This document shows positions 1-12,719 of a stretch of DNA of 64,000 nucleotides, piece by piece (the stretch's first letter is position 1; every line of letters begins with the position of its first letter). The notes beneath the pieces were generated by a model. That model saw only the letters and a program-made list of their open reading frames with translations. It was not told the origin of the DNA and made no database searches. Source of the DNA: Urophycis tenuis (Eukaryota > Chordata > Actinopteri > Gadiformes > Phycidae). The DNA lies in NCBI GenBank assembly GCA_036785325.1, contig JAXIVH010000131.1:259650-323649 (forward strand). The letters are read 5' to 3'. The position numbers were made by a program, and so were the translations under genes.

Positions 1-110
1 AATTACACCAATCTAAAAAAAAAAAAAAAAAGACAACCAGTGCAAGGCACTGGCGTGTACAAGCAGTGACATGCTTAATCAAATAAGGACAAACAAATGA
101 AATAAAAATG
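1..110. other. A-rich edge sequence
   Basis: Begins with an A homopolymer (about 16-31) in unremarkable AT-rich DNA. No gene seen. Confidence 0.5.
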
Positions 111-535
111 CAACAGCTCTCCCCTGCCGTCACCCATCCTCTCGCTGCACATAAAACAAGTGCGACGGGGAAAGCAGAACCGAAACGTCCCTGCTGCACC
201 GATGGCGGCGCTGTGACTGCACGCGCCCTGACACACTGCACTGCGCCTTTTACGTGCAGAGAGCCGATCGGTTCCCCGGGCCCAGGTGTTATCACACCTC
301 TCTGGTGTTGAGCGGGTCGGGGCGGCGGTGGCTCCGGCACGGGGAGGGGATGCTGACCAAGGTCACCGCTGACCCGTGTCGGGAGGCGTGCGTCGGGTCG
401 TTAGTCTCTCAGCGCGTCCCCGCTGGGTTCTCCCCTCGGAGCCTCTTAGCGCCGCACGCTGGGACACAATGGCGTGACAAAGCACGCCGCTGTTGCGGCG
501 AACAGATCGCAGCCACGCCCGAGGCAGCCGCTCTA
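110..535. promoter_or_regulatory. CpG-rich island-like segment
   Basis: CpG dinucleotides are far denser here than in the AT-rich sequence that follows 540. Short open frames exist but their translations match no family I know, and I see no convincing exon boundaries. It could be a CpG island promoter or simply GC-rich DNA. No TATA-like element or start codon can be tied to a gene. Confidence 0.25.
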
Positions 536-539
536 TAAC

Positions 540-1330
540 TCAATTTAGTGTTATTTATATGGATATACTATTATCATTAATTAATGTGCCACAACCAGGA
601 ATTGTAGTTCCTGTCTCAAGAAGCCACGCCCACCAGCGCCATCACACATACCTATATATAGTATAGGTGATTTATTATGGGCTACAGATGGCCCCTCTAG
701 CGCCAGGCGTGTTGTGATCATTTGTGCACCTGTCGCTTCTGTCTCGCACCTGCAGCCCCTGCCACATGTTTGGATATTCGCCAATCACACGCCCGAACAA
801 AAAGGAAGAGATGTTAATTCGTTATTTAAAACTAACCACAAAACAGATATTTGGTGGAGTGAATCTGACCCTGCGATTCAGCATCAAACTTTGTATTGAT
901 GTTGTTTATCATGAAGAGTATGGTTACTCAGAATGGCCAACTGCCATTGCTCTCTCACAAAACAAGAAGAATGATTGTTTTCACCGAGATAAAAAACAAA
1001 GCTCAACTAAACGATCAGTTGAGTTAATTACGCCTCATGTGCAATGACAAGTACACACACTAGGTGTGTTTTGGGCAGTTGGCTAAAATAAGATATCCCC
1101 AACACCCGACATTAGATTGCGTCTCCATTATGAGTAGTATTTTCCCGCAACAGAGGAGGCTAACATTTCAGGAAAGTATTTCCACAACACCAGCTTTTCG
1201 TGATACAGCCTTCTGTAGGTTTTATTTTTCGGAGAATAGCAAAGGAATCGCATGAGTAACTTAAGAATAATGAATGAAAACACGTAGATAACCTTTCACC
1301 TGAACTCACCCAAACCCTAAAGGATTAATA
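540..1330. other. AT-rich stretch without recognisable gene
   Basis: The open frames between 580 and 1260 are short and have no recognisable domain, codon bias or splice signals. I see no repeat structure. Confidence 0.5.
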
Positions 1331-1380
1331 CAGACAGACAGACAGACAGAAATACTTTAATGACCCCTGAGGGGAAATAA
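1331..1380 (-). mobile_element. LINE 3' tail remnant, (CAGA)n plus conserved end
   Basis: A (CAGA)5 run is followed by aatactttaatgacccc and gaggggaaata. Read on the minus strand this is an end with AATAAAGTATT-like polyadenylation sequence and a (TCTG)n tail, the usual 3' end of a fish LINE group. The plus-strand relative at 10215-10270 supports this. How far the element extends to the right is unclear; no coding part is recognisable. Confidence 0.5.
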
Positions 1381-3689
1381 CATTTGTAACAAATGCAGCC
1401 TCATACACTTTTACATCGTTGTACACCATCTACTGTTGATACACAACACATCCCAGGTCCTATTTCACAGTTATCTTTTTTCTGTATTTCACTCACTGCC
1501 ACGGCTTGACTCAATTCTGTAGACGCTGCTACATCACGCGGAGACAAACAAGCTGCTGGCCAGAGATGGCCGGTGCGTGGAGGTAGACCCTGGACCAGCC
1601 GGGCAGCGATTCGTCCATTGATTTTCTAGGAGGACAAACCTCAGTGTTCTTTGAGCAGGACCTCGGTGATAGCGGCAACCCAAAATGTTCACCACACAAG
1701 TATGTGGTGCCACTCTGTGAACCGCTTTTCTTTCTTTCAATTTGGGACCTGAATGCCAGGGTTGCAGGATTGAAATCCAGCACCACAAAAAGATGCCATG
1801 GAGTGTTCCAGAACGCACCGCTGGCTAAGCTGTCGTCGGAACGGCCGAGCTAACTCACGCCCACCGAGTAGCCAGCTCTCTGACACTGCGGCCGTTGTCA
1901 CGAAAGGGACGGTCGAAATCGGATCGGCCGCGTGGCATATTGTATGTGTGTCGCTTTCACGATTACAAATAAAGTTATACAAAGCATTATAATACATTTG
2001 ATTAATTTATTCAATTTATAAGTGTATCATTTGTAGAATGTTGCCTCCTCATGTTAAGAGGGGTCAGTGCAAGTGATTCTGGCTAATGTATGGAAGCAGC
2101 ACACTGGAGCAGAACCCAGAAAGCCTGAGACGACAGCCAGTGACAAATTGCAAATAATGATATCGGAAAAATAGGACCTAGGATCCCCAAATGACGTTTT
2201 ATAATGATTTATGGATGTATGTGGATGATTTATGGATGTAACTTGGCAACTTAGCCATCTCTAACCTAATACCTCACCCATAACCATCTGCAACCTGAAA
2301 CCGTAACTGTCTCCGAACTCCAACCCACACCTCGCCTTAACTAGCTCTATCCTAATGGCTAAAGTTAACTAACCTCCTAAATGTAGAAGTTTATTAATAT
2401 AAGCCTTCACCTTAATGTAATTTGCGACACCATCATATGAAAAACTAATAGACAACAATGAGAGTTTGAGTACTGAATGTAAAGTTTTTTTTTGTTCACT
2501 ATGATAGTCTTACAGGTTAAAAACAAAAGTATTAGAAATGCAGTCCTGAAACTGCAGCCTCATCCATTGCAGGACCACAGCCTTGCCCAATGTCCAGATT
2601 GATATTGGTTATTGCCCTCACAGGATTATAGAAATGGATTATACCATTTTACTCTCTCGCGTTCCCCCCGCGACTGAAAAACAAAACTGACGACGGGCCC
2701 TGGTGAACATCGATGTATTTGTTTTCAATGTTCCCCACATTCCCGCCTGCACCAGAGACACAAACACGCCGTGAGACGGACTCACACTCTGACGCCACAC
2801 TGGGTCATACTGGGACGCCCACGCTTCACAAAGGTGGTCTACTCACTCGAGTGTCCTCATGAGAAACACGCATACATATACTTTGTTGTGTCTGTCATTC
2901 GGCTCACCGTACACCTGGAGGGAGGAGCTGCAGCACAGCTGTCATCCATTGAGTCGGCTTGACAGATGTTGGTGGCTGTAGGTAAACGGGTGCGGAGGGT
3001 GACGAGCAAAAGTCAACACAGGAAGACGCTCGCGGGAGACACTGTCTGTTCCGCGGCCCTCAGGTGTGAAGCACGCCGCGGAATATGCGTATGGGCAAGT
3101 CCAAGTTCATTGCGATGGATGTCACAAATATCATATGTCATGATATATAATATTTATATGCCAAAGAGGCATATAAATGCCTCTTGGGCGCATTTACACC
3201 TGGATTTGTGTACGATATCCGATTCACATCCTATTGGCCAACACACGTTATGTTTCGTTATATATAGGGGGTCAAAGGGCTCTCTACCTTACGACGTAGC
3301 AGGCAGCTATGTTGTACGCGGGGAGCGGAATGCATTTCACCCGTTCTATTTTTACTGAGTCACGAGTGGAAACTCCCAGCTATACTTTATTTCAAAACTT
3401 GGACTCGACTAGAATTCATTTTAACTGACGGAAACCCAGGCGGCGCCCCCTTCTTTCTGGTGAGAGTGTCGGGTGGGCAGGCTTGTTGGCCTGATCTTTG
3501 TCAACTTTGGCTGCGTCTGGCCCCGCCCACTGTGACCTGCCAAGCCACCTGTCTCCTGGCAACAGGCCAGGAGTCCAGGCTGTCGCCGTGGATCAATGCT
3601 CACACGTCCACAGTGTCTCCCACTGGCTGCAAGTGGTGGTGTGACATAAAACCACAGAGCATGACAAGGGGGGGGGGCGAGAGTGATAG

Positions 3690-3690
<1 letters not shown>
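1381..3690. other. No recognisable gene
   Basis: Mixed AT-rich DNA. Around 2255-2390 there is a loose low-complexity run of CTAAC/CCTAA-like words without strict periodicity. Around 3110-3190 there is a short self-complementary AT-rich patch (ggcatataaatgcc). Short open frames (such as 2966-3358) translate to nothing I recognise. Confidence 0.45.
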
Positions 3691-3693
<3 letters not shown>

Positions 3694-3730
<37 letters not shown>

Positions 3731-3757
3731 AAGAGACAGACAGAGGGAGACGGACAG
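3694..3757. repeat. (GA)n microsatellite, partly imperfect
   Basis: Pure (GA)n to about 3726, then decaying into GAAA/GACA variants. Confidence 0.9.
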
Positions 3758-3814
3758 AGAGAGATGGGGGAATAAATCAATCTCTATCTATATAGCTCTA
3801 TATAGCTCTCTCTC

Positions 3815-3818
<4 letters not shown>

Positions 3819-3873
<55 letters not shown>
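3819..3873. repeat. (AT)n microsatellite
   Basis: About 55 bp of uninterrupted alternating A and T next to a CT-rich run. It is self-complementary and could extrude as a cruciform. Confidence 0.95.
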
Positions 3874-3877
<4 letters not shown>

Positions 3878-4404
3878 CACATATACACTGTATATATAGA
3901 GAAAGAATGAGGGGCATATGAATGACAATAATCTGTGCAAATAAATGGATATTCTACTTTAAATCTTGGCCACCTGGTTTCAGGTGTGAGCAGCACAGCA
4001 CTCAAGACGTCCTGCTCAAGAGCTAGCGATGACGAGCGCTCTTTAGCAGTGAAGGGAGCCATGACAGACAGAAGCTTGCAGGGTTTGTTTCATATCATAT
4101 AATAATCCCGCCCCAGGCTTAACCTATCAAGCATCCGACACTTGACTGACAGTCTGTGGTCATTTGAAACAGTTAAGAGACTTTGAGAAGCTCAGTTTCC
4201 CTCTCGCGCGCGGTGCGGTGCAAGCTTATTAGCGTGGGCTAATTAGCGCCATGATTAGCCGCAGGAATGCGATGCTATTCATGAATACATGAATTATCTC
4301 TGTATGGAGGTCATTTCAGCAGAGGCTGCCGCGCTCTGGGCTGTGTGAGTACACACGGTAAACATGCTATATAACAGCCCTAAACGTTATAGCAACCCAT
4401 TCCA

Positions 4405-4732
4405 TTTATGGCTGTGGCACATACAATTTGTGGAGTGTACAGAGAAAGCACAAGAGAGCAGAAGAGGGCAAGACCGTAAACGGTCGCGCCTTCTCTGCTC
4501 CCTCCCACCCGTTTGTCTTCCATTGAGAATTGTTGCATTTCACACACCTGTGATTGACAGGCAAGATTGATTCCTGGAGCTAATCAGGGAAGAGCTGCCC
4601 TGATTGGTCAGAGGCAGGCGCAGTCGTCTCGAAACAGATATTCTCACAGTGCATTTCACTCGCTAATCACTTACAGATGGCTATGGCATTTCTAACAAAT
4701 ACTCGCTTAAATCTGACATACGGCCTCTCTAA
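4405..4732. mobile_element. Degenerate TTAA-type MITE (copy A)
   Basis: The segment shares with 51518-51880 a core of near-identical words: tgttgcatttcacacacc, tgtgattgacagg, aatcagggaagag, ctgattgg, and attctcacagtgcatttcac. The right end (cttaaatctgacatacgg) resembles the right inverted repeat of the other copy. The left end is blurred. It has no coding capacity, so it would be a non-autonomous inverted-repeat DNA element. The piggyBac-like assignment rests on the TTAA of the better copy. Confidence 0.6.
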
Positions 4733-6110
4733 CAGTCGAAGGGATGGATGTGTTTGTATCTGCTGTTTAGGTGCTAATGGAGTACAAACTCAGTACTAAC
4801 GGAGATGATACACACTGACTTATACTGATAAGACTGTTCCCTATGTATAGTTATAGAGCAGAATCATCACTGGATGACTTGTGTATGAATGTTATGGAGT
4901 AGTAATCTATTAGATAATAGGATTTGAAAACCGACATGCATGTTGAAACACATCAACCAGCTGTCATGTTTTTCTGATGTTGGCAACACTCAACACTAGG
5001 TGGGTATTCTGTGGGTCCTGGTTGTGTACGAGCAAATAAACACCCCACCAATGTCTCTCTGCAAGTCCATCCAGTGGTGTGTTAAGGTGGATTTAAGGTG
5101 CTTGACACACTATCCCAACGAACACTAATGGCAACAGACACCCGCATGGAGCCAGTGGGCCGCACCGTTCTGTGTTTGTATGCTTCGGCCAGCATCCTAT
5201 AGTTGGGTGTTGGTGTTTTTTGGGCTGTGTGAGCACCATTTGAAGTGGTAAATCTCAACAGTCTCATAGACTTAAGTGCAGCTGAATGAAGTGTGATTTG
5301 ATGATACTCACCTTCATTTTGCATTTGTAAGGCACTTTTCTAAAAACACGCGTTACAAAGTGCTTAACAAGGAATAACCCCCCGACAAACTACAGAAAAA
5401 AGGGAATATGTATATAAAAATAATTGACACTAAAAAGAACATGGTAAAAGCACACCACATGTTAAGTAAGCAGAAAAACGCCAGTGTCAATTAAAATCAA
5501 GTCCATAAAAAAACTTTTTTTTTCTTTTTTTTAAGAGACTTAAAAACAAAAATACTGATGTTACTCGACTCAGATCCTCAGGCAGGTCTCTCCAGAGTCG
5601 AGGTGCATCTGGAACACTTTCAACAACAACACCCAGCAACATCTCAACAACTGTTTACTGGCACAGGCTCTTCTCTGAAGTGGAGTTGCCCGAAGTCCTG
5701 TGAGTGATGGAGTGAGGATCTAGAGGGTACAAGACAGAGCCACGAGTGGAGAGTGTCGGGGACTGGCAAGTGACATCCCAATTTCGGTGTGTGGCCCGTC
5801 TGGGTTCAATACGGACGTACAGCAGAGGTGATGTGCCGGGTGTCCCCCCCCCCCCCCCCCCCCCGCCTCAATGTCTCCGCTCCTGTCACGCCACCAATCT
5901 GTAGGAAATAAACCTACAGGGTAAAACCTTAATTACCCCACTTTGTCAATGTCAAAGCAAGCCCTTATTTTCCCTTCCTTTACAATGTGCTCGGACAGCA
6001 GAATAGATCTTATTCGTTTTCCTGGGTGCACAAAGGAATGTGCATGAGGAATTTTGTGTGCATGAGTCTTAACAATGCAAGCTCTCCACACCCACGCTAT
6101 ACCGTATCTA
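4733..6110. other. No recognisable gene; poly-C tract inside
   Basis: Apart from a run of about 21 C at 5844-5864 (an assembly-error-prone homopolymer) and A/T-rich patches near 5500, I see no gene, repeat family or exon-like structure. Confidence 0.5.
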
Positions 6111-6117
6111 CCCGATC

Positions 6118-6290
6118 CATACACACACACCTAAACACACATGCCAATGCCTGCGCACGCACAGACTCACACACAGGCATGCACAGGTACGCACAGTCAG
6201 ACACATGCACAGACACACAAACACACACATATACAGATAGGAACATTCACAGACGTGCACACACAAACAGACACACACACAAACTTTTCT
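6118..6290. repeat. Imperfect CA-rich array
   Basis: Degenerate CACA with inserted GA, TG and AT words. Histidine/threonine-rich frames through it are by-products of the repeat. Confidence 0.85.
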
Positions 6291-6830
6291 CTTAACCTGT
6301 GCGCCCCCACCACAACTATCGCAATTTATGTCTGATTATGCCTTCATGCTTCCGCAATTTAAATGTTTACCAGGCACCACTTGACAACAGCGACAATTCT
6401 CCACCCTTCATTTGCATACTGATGCCAGGGCCAACGGGGCGATGAGCTTTGGAATAAATACAGAGTGTAATCAGAGCTTGCTCACTCAAAGCAGAAATTA
6501 GCATGGACCTCTTGGCCGCACTGTGCTCACAAACGGAATGGGCTGTCTTAAATTGGCCATGCCGGGCCACCGTACCCCTGGGAGAGTCAAATGGACTCAC
6601 ATTTACAAAGTATAATTGCTTCATGAAGTCTTTCTGGTGTTGTTGTAATTTAAATGAACCGAAGGGTGGGGTGGCGGGGTGGCGTGGGTGGGGTGGCAGA
6701 CAGAACTGCACCCCTGTGCTCTGTCTGGGAAAGCTGGCGTCCGTGTTGCTAAATCCTACTAATCACTTGAGGGCTGGTGTTTGCAATGTTTCTGGTCTGC
6801 CAGCGTCTGAAGCATCCATATGATTAGTGT
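6291..6830. other. No recognisable gene
   Basis: Unique-looking sequence with a GGGTGG-rich patch at 6665-6700. Open frames on both strands match no family known to me. Confidence 0.45.
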
Positions 6831-6832
6831 TT

Positions 6833-7060
6833 GAATGTATGTATGTATGTATGTATGTATGTATGTATGTATGTATGTATGTATGTATGTATGTATGTAT
6901 GCATGCATGCATGTATGTATGTATGTATGCATGTATGTATGCATGCATGTATGCATGCATGTATGTATGTATGTATGCATGTATGTATGTATACATGTAT
7001 GCATGTATGCATGTATGTATGCATGTATCTATGCATGTATATAATCATGTATGTAAATCT
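6833..7060. repeat. (ATGT)n / (ATGC)n tetranucleotide array
   Basis: About 225 bp of ATGT units, pure at the left and increasingly interspersed with ATGC units to the right. Because four is not a multiple of three and the unit contains no stop, three frames stay open on each strand (MYVC and THTY-like peptides). These are not genes. The ATGC runs are alternating purine-pyrimidine and self-complementary. Confidence 0.95.
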
Positions 7061-7350
7061 GAACGTATCTATCAACATGATGACTTGACTGTTATCCAGA
7101 AGTCATTACGGCGTTCCGCCTGAAATAACACGTCCTTGAAACATGAAGTCACTGTTCCCCCGCAGAGCAGTTGACAAGCAGAACACATCCAAAAGAATAA
7201 ATGAGTAAGCACCAAAACCATTCATAACTAAACAGGGGCTGTATTATTATGTCTGAGTATGACATACACTCCAGCATTGCCTCTGCGTTTGTGTGTGTTC
7301 CAATTATTTGAAAGTGTGTTTGGTATGCACGTGGTCCACGTGGGTGCATG
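7061..7350. other. Unique spacer
   Basis: No gene or repeat family seen. Confidence 0.4.
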
Positions 7351-7351
7351 C

Positions 7352-7419
7352 GCGTGTGTGTGTGTGTGTGTGAGAGAGCGTTTGTGTGTGCGTGTGTGTG
7401 TGTGTGTGTGTGTCTGTGT

Positions 7420-7464
<45 letters not shown>
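7352..7464. repeat. (GT)n microsatellite, interrupted
   Basis: Long GT runs broken by AGAGAG, CG and CT words. Confidence 0.95.
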
Positions 7465-7465
<1 letters not shown>

Positions 7466-7571
7466 CTACGGGTATGTCTGTGTGTGACACGGCACCATGT
7501 ATTTGTGCGTTGTGTTGTGCGATTGGGCTCTCTGTTGATCACTTTCTGTGTGTTGGGTTCGTCGCGTGGCT

Positions 7572-7573
<2 letters not shown>

Positions 7574-7609
<36 letters not shown>
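7574..7609. repeat. (GT)n microsatellite
   Basis: Uninterrupted GT run of about 36 bp. Confidence 0.95.
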
Positions 7610-7610
<1 letters not shown>

Positions 7611-7920
7611 TCGGGCGTTTGGGCTTCAACCCAGCAGGAGAGCTGCGAGTGCTTCCTAAATAACTCAGGGGGGGAGCAGGACAGAAAGTGGGTGGAGGGC
7701 CGGCGACTCACAGTAGCCTGTGTCACTCATGAAATATCGAGTGAGCACCTGAGGGTGTGAACTGGACGAGCCGGCGTGAGGACCGCGGTGTCTCTGTGTG
7801 CCAGTCTCCAGGAGCAAAGCGGTTTAGGAGAGCCAGACAGAGAGACCCCTCATGTCTCGTTTTTTTTCTTTTCTTTTTTTTTTTCCCCCAGGTTTTCTCC
7901 GCTGGATAAAAGGACAGGGT

Positions 7921-8180
7921 AGTCTAAGTCCACTGGCTAGGCCAGCCGTAGGGCCCTGGGTTCAACCGGCCGATGTCCGCACGCCGGTACCCGGTCTGGG
8001 TCGCCCTCGTGTAAGATAGCTGCTGATCGGCCGCCAGCTGAAAGGGGTGCCGGGTTTGATCCCACTACCTCACCTGTAGGCACTCTTGACCACGGCACAC
8101 ATCATCGTGACACCAATCTGAAATCACTGTAGGTCACTTTGGTGCACAGTATGTGCCCGATGACATATTAGTAACAAATG
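7921..8180 (+). mobile_element. Degenerate tRNA-derived SINE
   Basis: The left part has a tRNA-like layout: an A-box-like ctaagtccactgg followed about 40 bases later by gggttcaaccg, close to the polymerase III B box. The right part (about 8125-8170, ctgtaggtcactttggtgcac) resembles the GTAAGTCGCTTTGGATAAAAGCG end shared by many fish SINEs and L2-type LINEs; a better example of that end lies at 13599-13630. Both halves are diverged, so boundaries are approximate. Confidence 0.45.
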
Positions 8181-8755
8181 GTGGATTAAGCAGCGTTACG
8201 TAGACATCACGGTAGAGGAACGGTTGTGGGCTACAGCAAACCTATTTTAATTATTGATTACCCTTTAAGTGAATGATTACTATGCGTGCTGCCGTTACTT
8301 TAACACAGGAACTTGATTTGTTTAGGTTTGACGGCTATTGATTTGCGTGTGCGTGTGCGTGCACTCGTGCTATTGAATTGGTGGGGAGACAGTATTGGTA
8401 TTTCGATGTTGCCAAGTGTCATTGGAAGGGGGATACATTGAGTTGGCTGTCATTTTGAAATAATAATAACCCTGGCATCTTGCAGGAATCTGCGTACAGT
8501 CAGCTCCTCTTAGACCTTCTCCGAAACACATTGATGGAAACCAGGCCAACGCTGTTGGCGAACAACACAAACACTCTGGGAGCTGTTCAGAGTGGAAATA
8601 CAGCTGACAATATCAGCTTTGTTCCACTTTTCCAAGTTTTGAATGGAAAGTTTAACCTTTGAAGTGTCTCTGATAGCATCATAGGGATGGAAATGATGTG
8701 AAATGATACGAATAGGCACACACACTGCTCAGCGTGTGGTGTAATGCCGACAGAC
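8181..8755. other. No recognisable gene
   Basis: Unique-looking sequence; a short GT/GC run lies near 8345-8365. Confidence 0.45.
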
Positions 8756-8763
8756 ATGCATGC

Positions 8764-8813
8764 GCACACACACATTCACACACAAACCTACACCAGGAAT
8801 ACACCCCCCCCCC

Positions 8814-8844
<31 letters not shown>

Positions 8845-8878
8845 ACACACAATCATTCTCCATATTAGCACCCCCTCG

Positions 8879-8939
<61 letters not shown>

Positions 8940-9041
8940 ATTCTCCATATTAGCATTCTCTCATACGCCTGTCATATTAATTTGTTGTCACACGCACACA
9001 CATTATCTTTGCCCATTACACACACACACACACACACACAC
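8764..9041. repeat. Compound poly-C and (CA)n region with duplicated spacer
   Basis: A run of 27 C (8804-8830) leads into (CA)n (8831-8850). The 20-base word aatcattctccatattagca (8851-8870) is followed by a second CA tract, and the identical word recurs at 8936-8955. The 85-base offset indicates tandem duplication of a CA tract with its flank. A third CA tract is at 9019-9041. Confidence 0.9.
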
Positions 9042-9205
9042 GCATTACCAAAACATATGAATCCCATAATAATCACCATCCCTATGGCGACTGATCCCTC
9101 TGTGATGATCATCCTGGTTGAGTGGCCGCACTGTGCGCTTCGATTTGTCAGCATCTCTATTCGTTTCGAACACCAGATCTTCCACCCACAACACTGGCCG
9201 GTCAC

Positions 9206-9837
<632 letters not shown>

Positions 9838-9960
9838 ACTGGCAAAGAGATTTCAATATAAATCAGTTCAATTCAAGTACCTTTACTGTTCCGTTCTGAA
9901 CTTTCGGAACGTTCCGTTCTGAACGTTCTGAACTTGAACTTTATTGTGCCATGGTCTGAG
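9838..9960 (-). mobile_element. Possible LINE 3' tail remnant with small inverted repeats
   Basis: On the minus strand the segment reads CAATAAAGTTCAAGTTCAG, similar to the AATAAAGTTTACTTGAA end of the LINE at 14230-15780. The tail word gttccgttctgaac occurs twice (9888-9901 and 9911-9924) around the palindrome ggaacgttcc. No coding part is present. Confidence 0.35.
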
Positions 9961-10194
9961 ACACCGGTGCATTAGGGCCAGTGGGACAACAAGACGAGGG
10001 CATGTAAAAAGCAGCAGGAAGTGTCCCAAATCTGATCTTCAACGTGGTACAAGGTCCACCTAGAGGTTTACAACCATGACGTTGTTTTTGGTCAAACTGT
10101 CACCATCACTACAAGACAAATAATATCTCTAAAGGAGTTGAGCGGTCTGACGGAGGCGAGGAACAAACTTGACTGGGCGGCGCGCTTGGTTTTG

Positions 10195-10270
10195 ACTGGA
10201 TTTCCCACTTGACGCAATTTCCCTCAGGATCAATAAAGTATGTCTGTCTGTCTGTCTGTCTGTCTGTCTG
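10195..10270 (+). mobile_element. LINE 3' tail with (TCTG)n
   Basis: The sequence atttccctcaggatcaataa is followed by AGTA and about seven TCTG units, which is the end structure of a fish LINE family (AATAAA signal then tetranucleotide tail). The minus-strand relative lies at 1331-1380. The upstream sequence to about 10130 may be 3' UTR, but no reverse transcriptase fragment is visible. Confidence 0.5.
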
Positions 10271-10988
10271 GTCTGGAGGAGCCTGCGTCCACCTCCTGCA
10301 GTTGAAGGCGGTTGTAGTGGCGGTGGCGTGTGGGCGTGGGTTGTGTCTGAAGCCACGTGAGGTCCTTTAGCCACAGTCCCCCGTCAGCTGGGAAGGCTGC
10401 CGAGTGATTTCTTTGTCCGGGTCCCGATGATTTGGCCGCTCATGCGCTTTGATGCTGTCGAGGGGGCTGGAGACGGACGCCGCCAGCCCGGGCGATGATG
10501 TTGACCGTGTTCCGGGGGTCCCAGATGAAACAGCCGTGAAAAATGCGTCCGGAGGACGGATTGACGGACCCAGCTGGACGGATTGGAGTTTGCAGTGTTT
10601 CCTTCAAGGAGAAAGAGACGTTGGGGACCTTTTGTAATTCTTGTTTCACTTTTGGGCTTGAAAGTGAATCTGTGATCAATGACAGTTCCCATATATATAG
10701 TGAGAAGAATCCCTAAAACACAAAATAAGGACAATAAATAGTGATGTATACTTTGACAAAGGAATATTCTTAACACGTAACAAACATCGTAAGCGAACAT
10801 CCCACTACCCGAAGTCCCTCCCTTTCTCTCGCCTCGCTAAACCTAAGTAACCAATAGGTGCTCCCTTCGAGGGTTGGAAGTCCCTCTCTCTCTCTCTCTC
10901 GTCAATAACGCTCATTTAACGCTCAATAACGCCTGTGAGATGAGAACACATGGGACGAGGCTAAAGGGAAGGTACAGCTTAGGCTTGT
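10271..10988. other. No recognisable gene
   Basis: Moderately GC-rich to 10630, then AT-rich. Overlapping frames on both strands (10384-10800) give no recognisable domain. Confidence 0.4.
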
Positions 10989-11188
10989 NNNNNNNNNNNN
11001 NNNNNNNNNNNNNNNNNNNNNNNNNNNNNNNNNNNNNNNNNNNNNNNNNNNNNNNNNNNNNNNNNNNNNNNNNNNNNNNNNNNNNNNNNNNNNNNNNNNN
11101 NNNNNNNNNNNNNNNNNNNNNNNNNNNNNNNNNNNNNNNNNNNNNNNNNNNNNNNNNNNNNNNNNNNNNNNNNNNNNNNNNNNNNNNN
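10989..11188. other. Assembly gap (200 N)
   Basis: Exactly 200 N, a fixed-size scaffold gap placeholder. Protein predictions that run through it are meaningless. Confidence 1.
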
Positions 11189-11488
11189 AACCAAAGAGGA
11201 CACAGAGCTTTGGTAACGTTGCACATTTCTCAGTAAAGCGGGATATTAAGTGGGCGGGACTAAATGAACAAAGCAAGTGTATTGATTGTTGCGCCGTAAG
11301 CATTTCACACTCAACCACACACATGCACACTCCACACACACACACCTTCCTTTTTTCACTTGGTTTTGGGAGTCCAGCGACCAAAATGCTCCCAAGCTGC
11401 GAGACTCTTCCCTGAACTTCCTGCAGCCCAGCAGGACATAGACATAGAGTGGCATTGTTCCAGAAGCCACGGCGGGGCTTGCGCGCTG

Positions 11489-11563
11489 CTCAAACCTCCA
11501 CCCTCCATTTTGGCTCAAACCTCCGCCCTCCATTTTGGCTCAAGCCTCCACCCTCCATGTTGG
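11489..11563. repeat. Short minisatellite, 25 bp x 3
   Basis: Three tandem copies of a 25-base unit beginning ctcaaacctccaccctcc at 11489, 11514 and 11539, with one or two substitutions between copies. Confidence 0.9.
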
Positions 11564-11879
11564 CTCAAAGAGCCCGACGCTTGGCGTCTGGAGTTTGACG
11601 GCGTTTCGCCATCCTCCCCACTGTGTTTGTTTTTCAAGCCGAATTTCGCACACCTCAGTAGTAGAGCCGGTCATAGTAGTGCTCATTGTGTGGAGTGTCC
11701 TTGTTTCCCTCCTCGGAGTTGAATCACACGCTTTTATCACATGAATTATGTTATTGTTGTTGTTGTTGCGGGGGGACTGTGATGCTACGGTGCACCCTGG
11801 AGAGAACGCTGCTGATGCAACCGGCTCTCTCTACTCTCTCTCTACCTCCTCTCTCTTTCTCCCTCCAAAAAATGTATGA

Positions 11880-11915
<36 letters not shown>

Positions 11916-12719
11916 ACATATTTGTTATATTTTGACATGTTGAATCCCCTCCAATTCTTCCTTTCTTCATTCCTTTCCTTCCCTCCTTCTTGTCTTTACA
12001 ATCAAGGTGACTCGTGCCGTCCCATTGAGATGGACCCGGGCCTAATAACCAACAGATTCAGCTATGTCTTTTTTTTTACAAAAGAATGTCACCCCTAAGT
12101 CTTTCCCCGTTGTCTTATATTATGTTTTATTCTTAATTGCATTTCATGCATATAATGAATAAATCTGCATACATACTCCCATAATTGGATAGCCTACAAC
12201 CCTGTAGGACCATGAACAGGAAAAGGCATTTTTGCCTTTGACTGCACCAGCTACTCTAATACAAAATGTTGCTTTCATGTTGTCTTTTTAATCCCTAAAA
12301 TTATCTAATTAGCAGATAATGTCCTTGTCAAATCAGTAAATAAATATATATTTTAGAAGAAGATGTGCTCTGTAATGTTACAACGGGTTGACTTATTTTG
12401 GGAAAATTGTGCCAAAACATTAGCTAACACTCAAGCCAACATCATCTGCTCGCTGGAAGCTAGCAACACCTGCTGTCTACCACTGAATCCACCATCTGCC
12501 GCTGGAGCCAGTCAACATGCTAAGGGGCTGCAGTTGCGACTGCTTTAGGGTAACACACTATAAGAGCATGCATTTGCAGTGTATTTGCATGTGTGCGTGT
12601 GTGCGTGTGTGTGTAGGTTGGGTTCGGTGTGACGCGCAGATCCACTCCGCTCCCTTCGTTTATAGCTATTCAGCTACTGGAACTCTTCTGTTGGCGATGT
12701 ACCCACACACGCACCACCT
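11564..12719. other. No recognisable gene; small (GTT)n and (AT)n
   Basis: Contains (GTT)5 near 11750-11768 and an (AT)n tract at 11884-11910, then AT-rich unique sequence. No exon-like structure recognised. Confidence 0.5.

Noticed and set aside
2250..2400. CTAAC/CCTAA words resembling telomeric repeats
   Set aside because: No uninterrupted TTAGGG units; the words are irregular and sparse.
6759..7123. Multiple open frames with MYVC/THTY-like repeats on both strands
   Set aside because: By-products of the ATGT tetranucleotide array.
10874..11384. Protein predictions crossing the first N run
   Set aside because: They consist mainly of unknown residues from the assembly gap.
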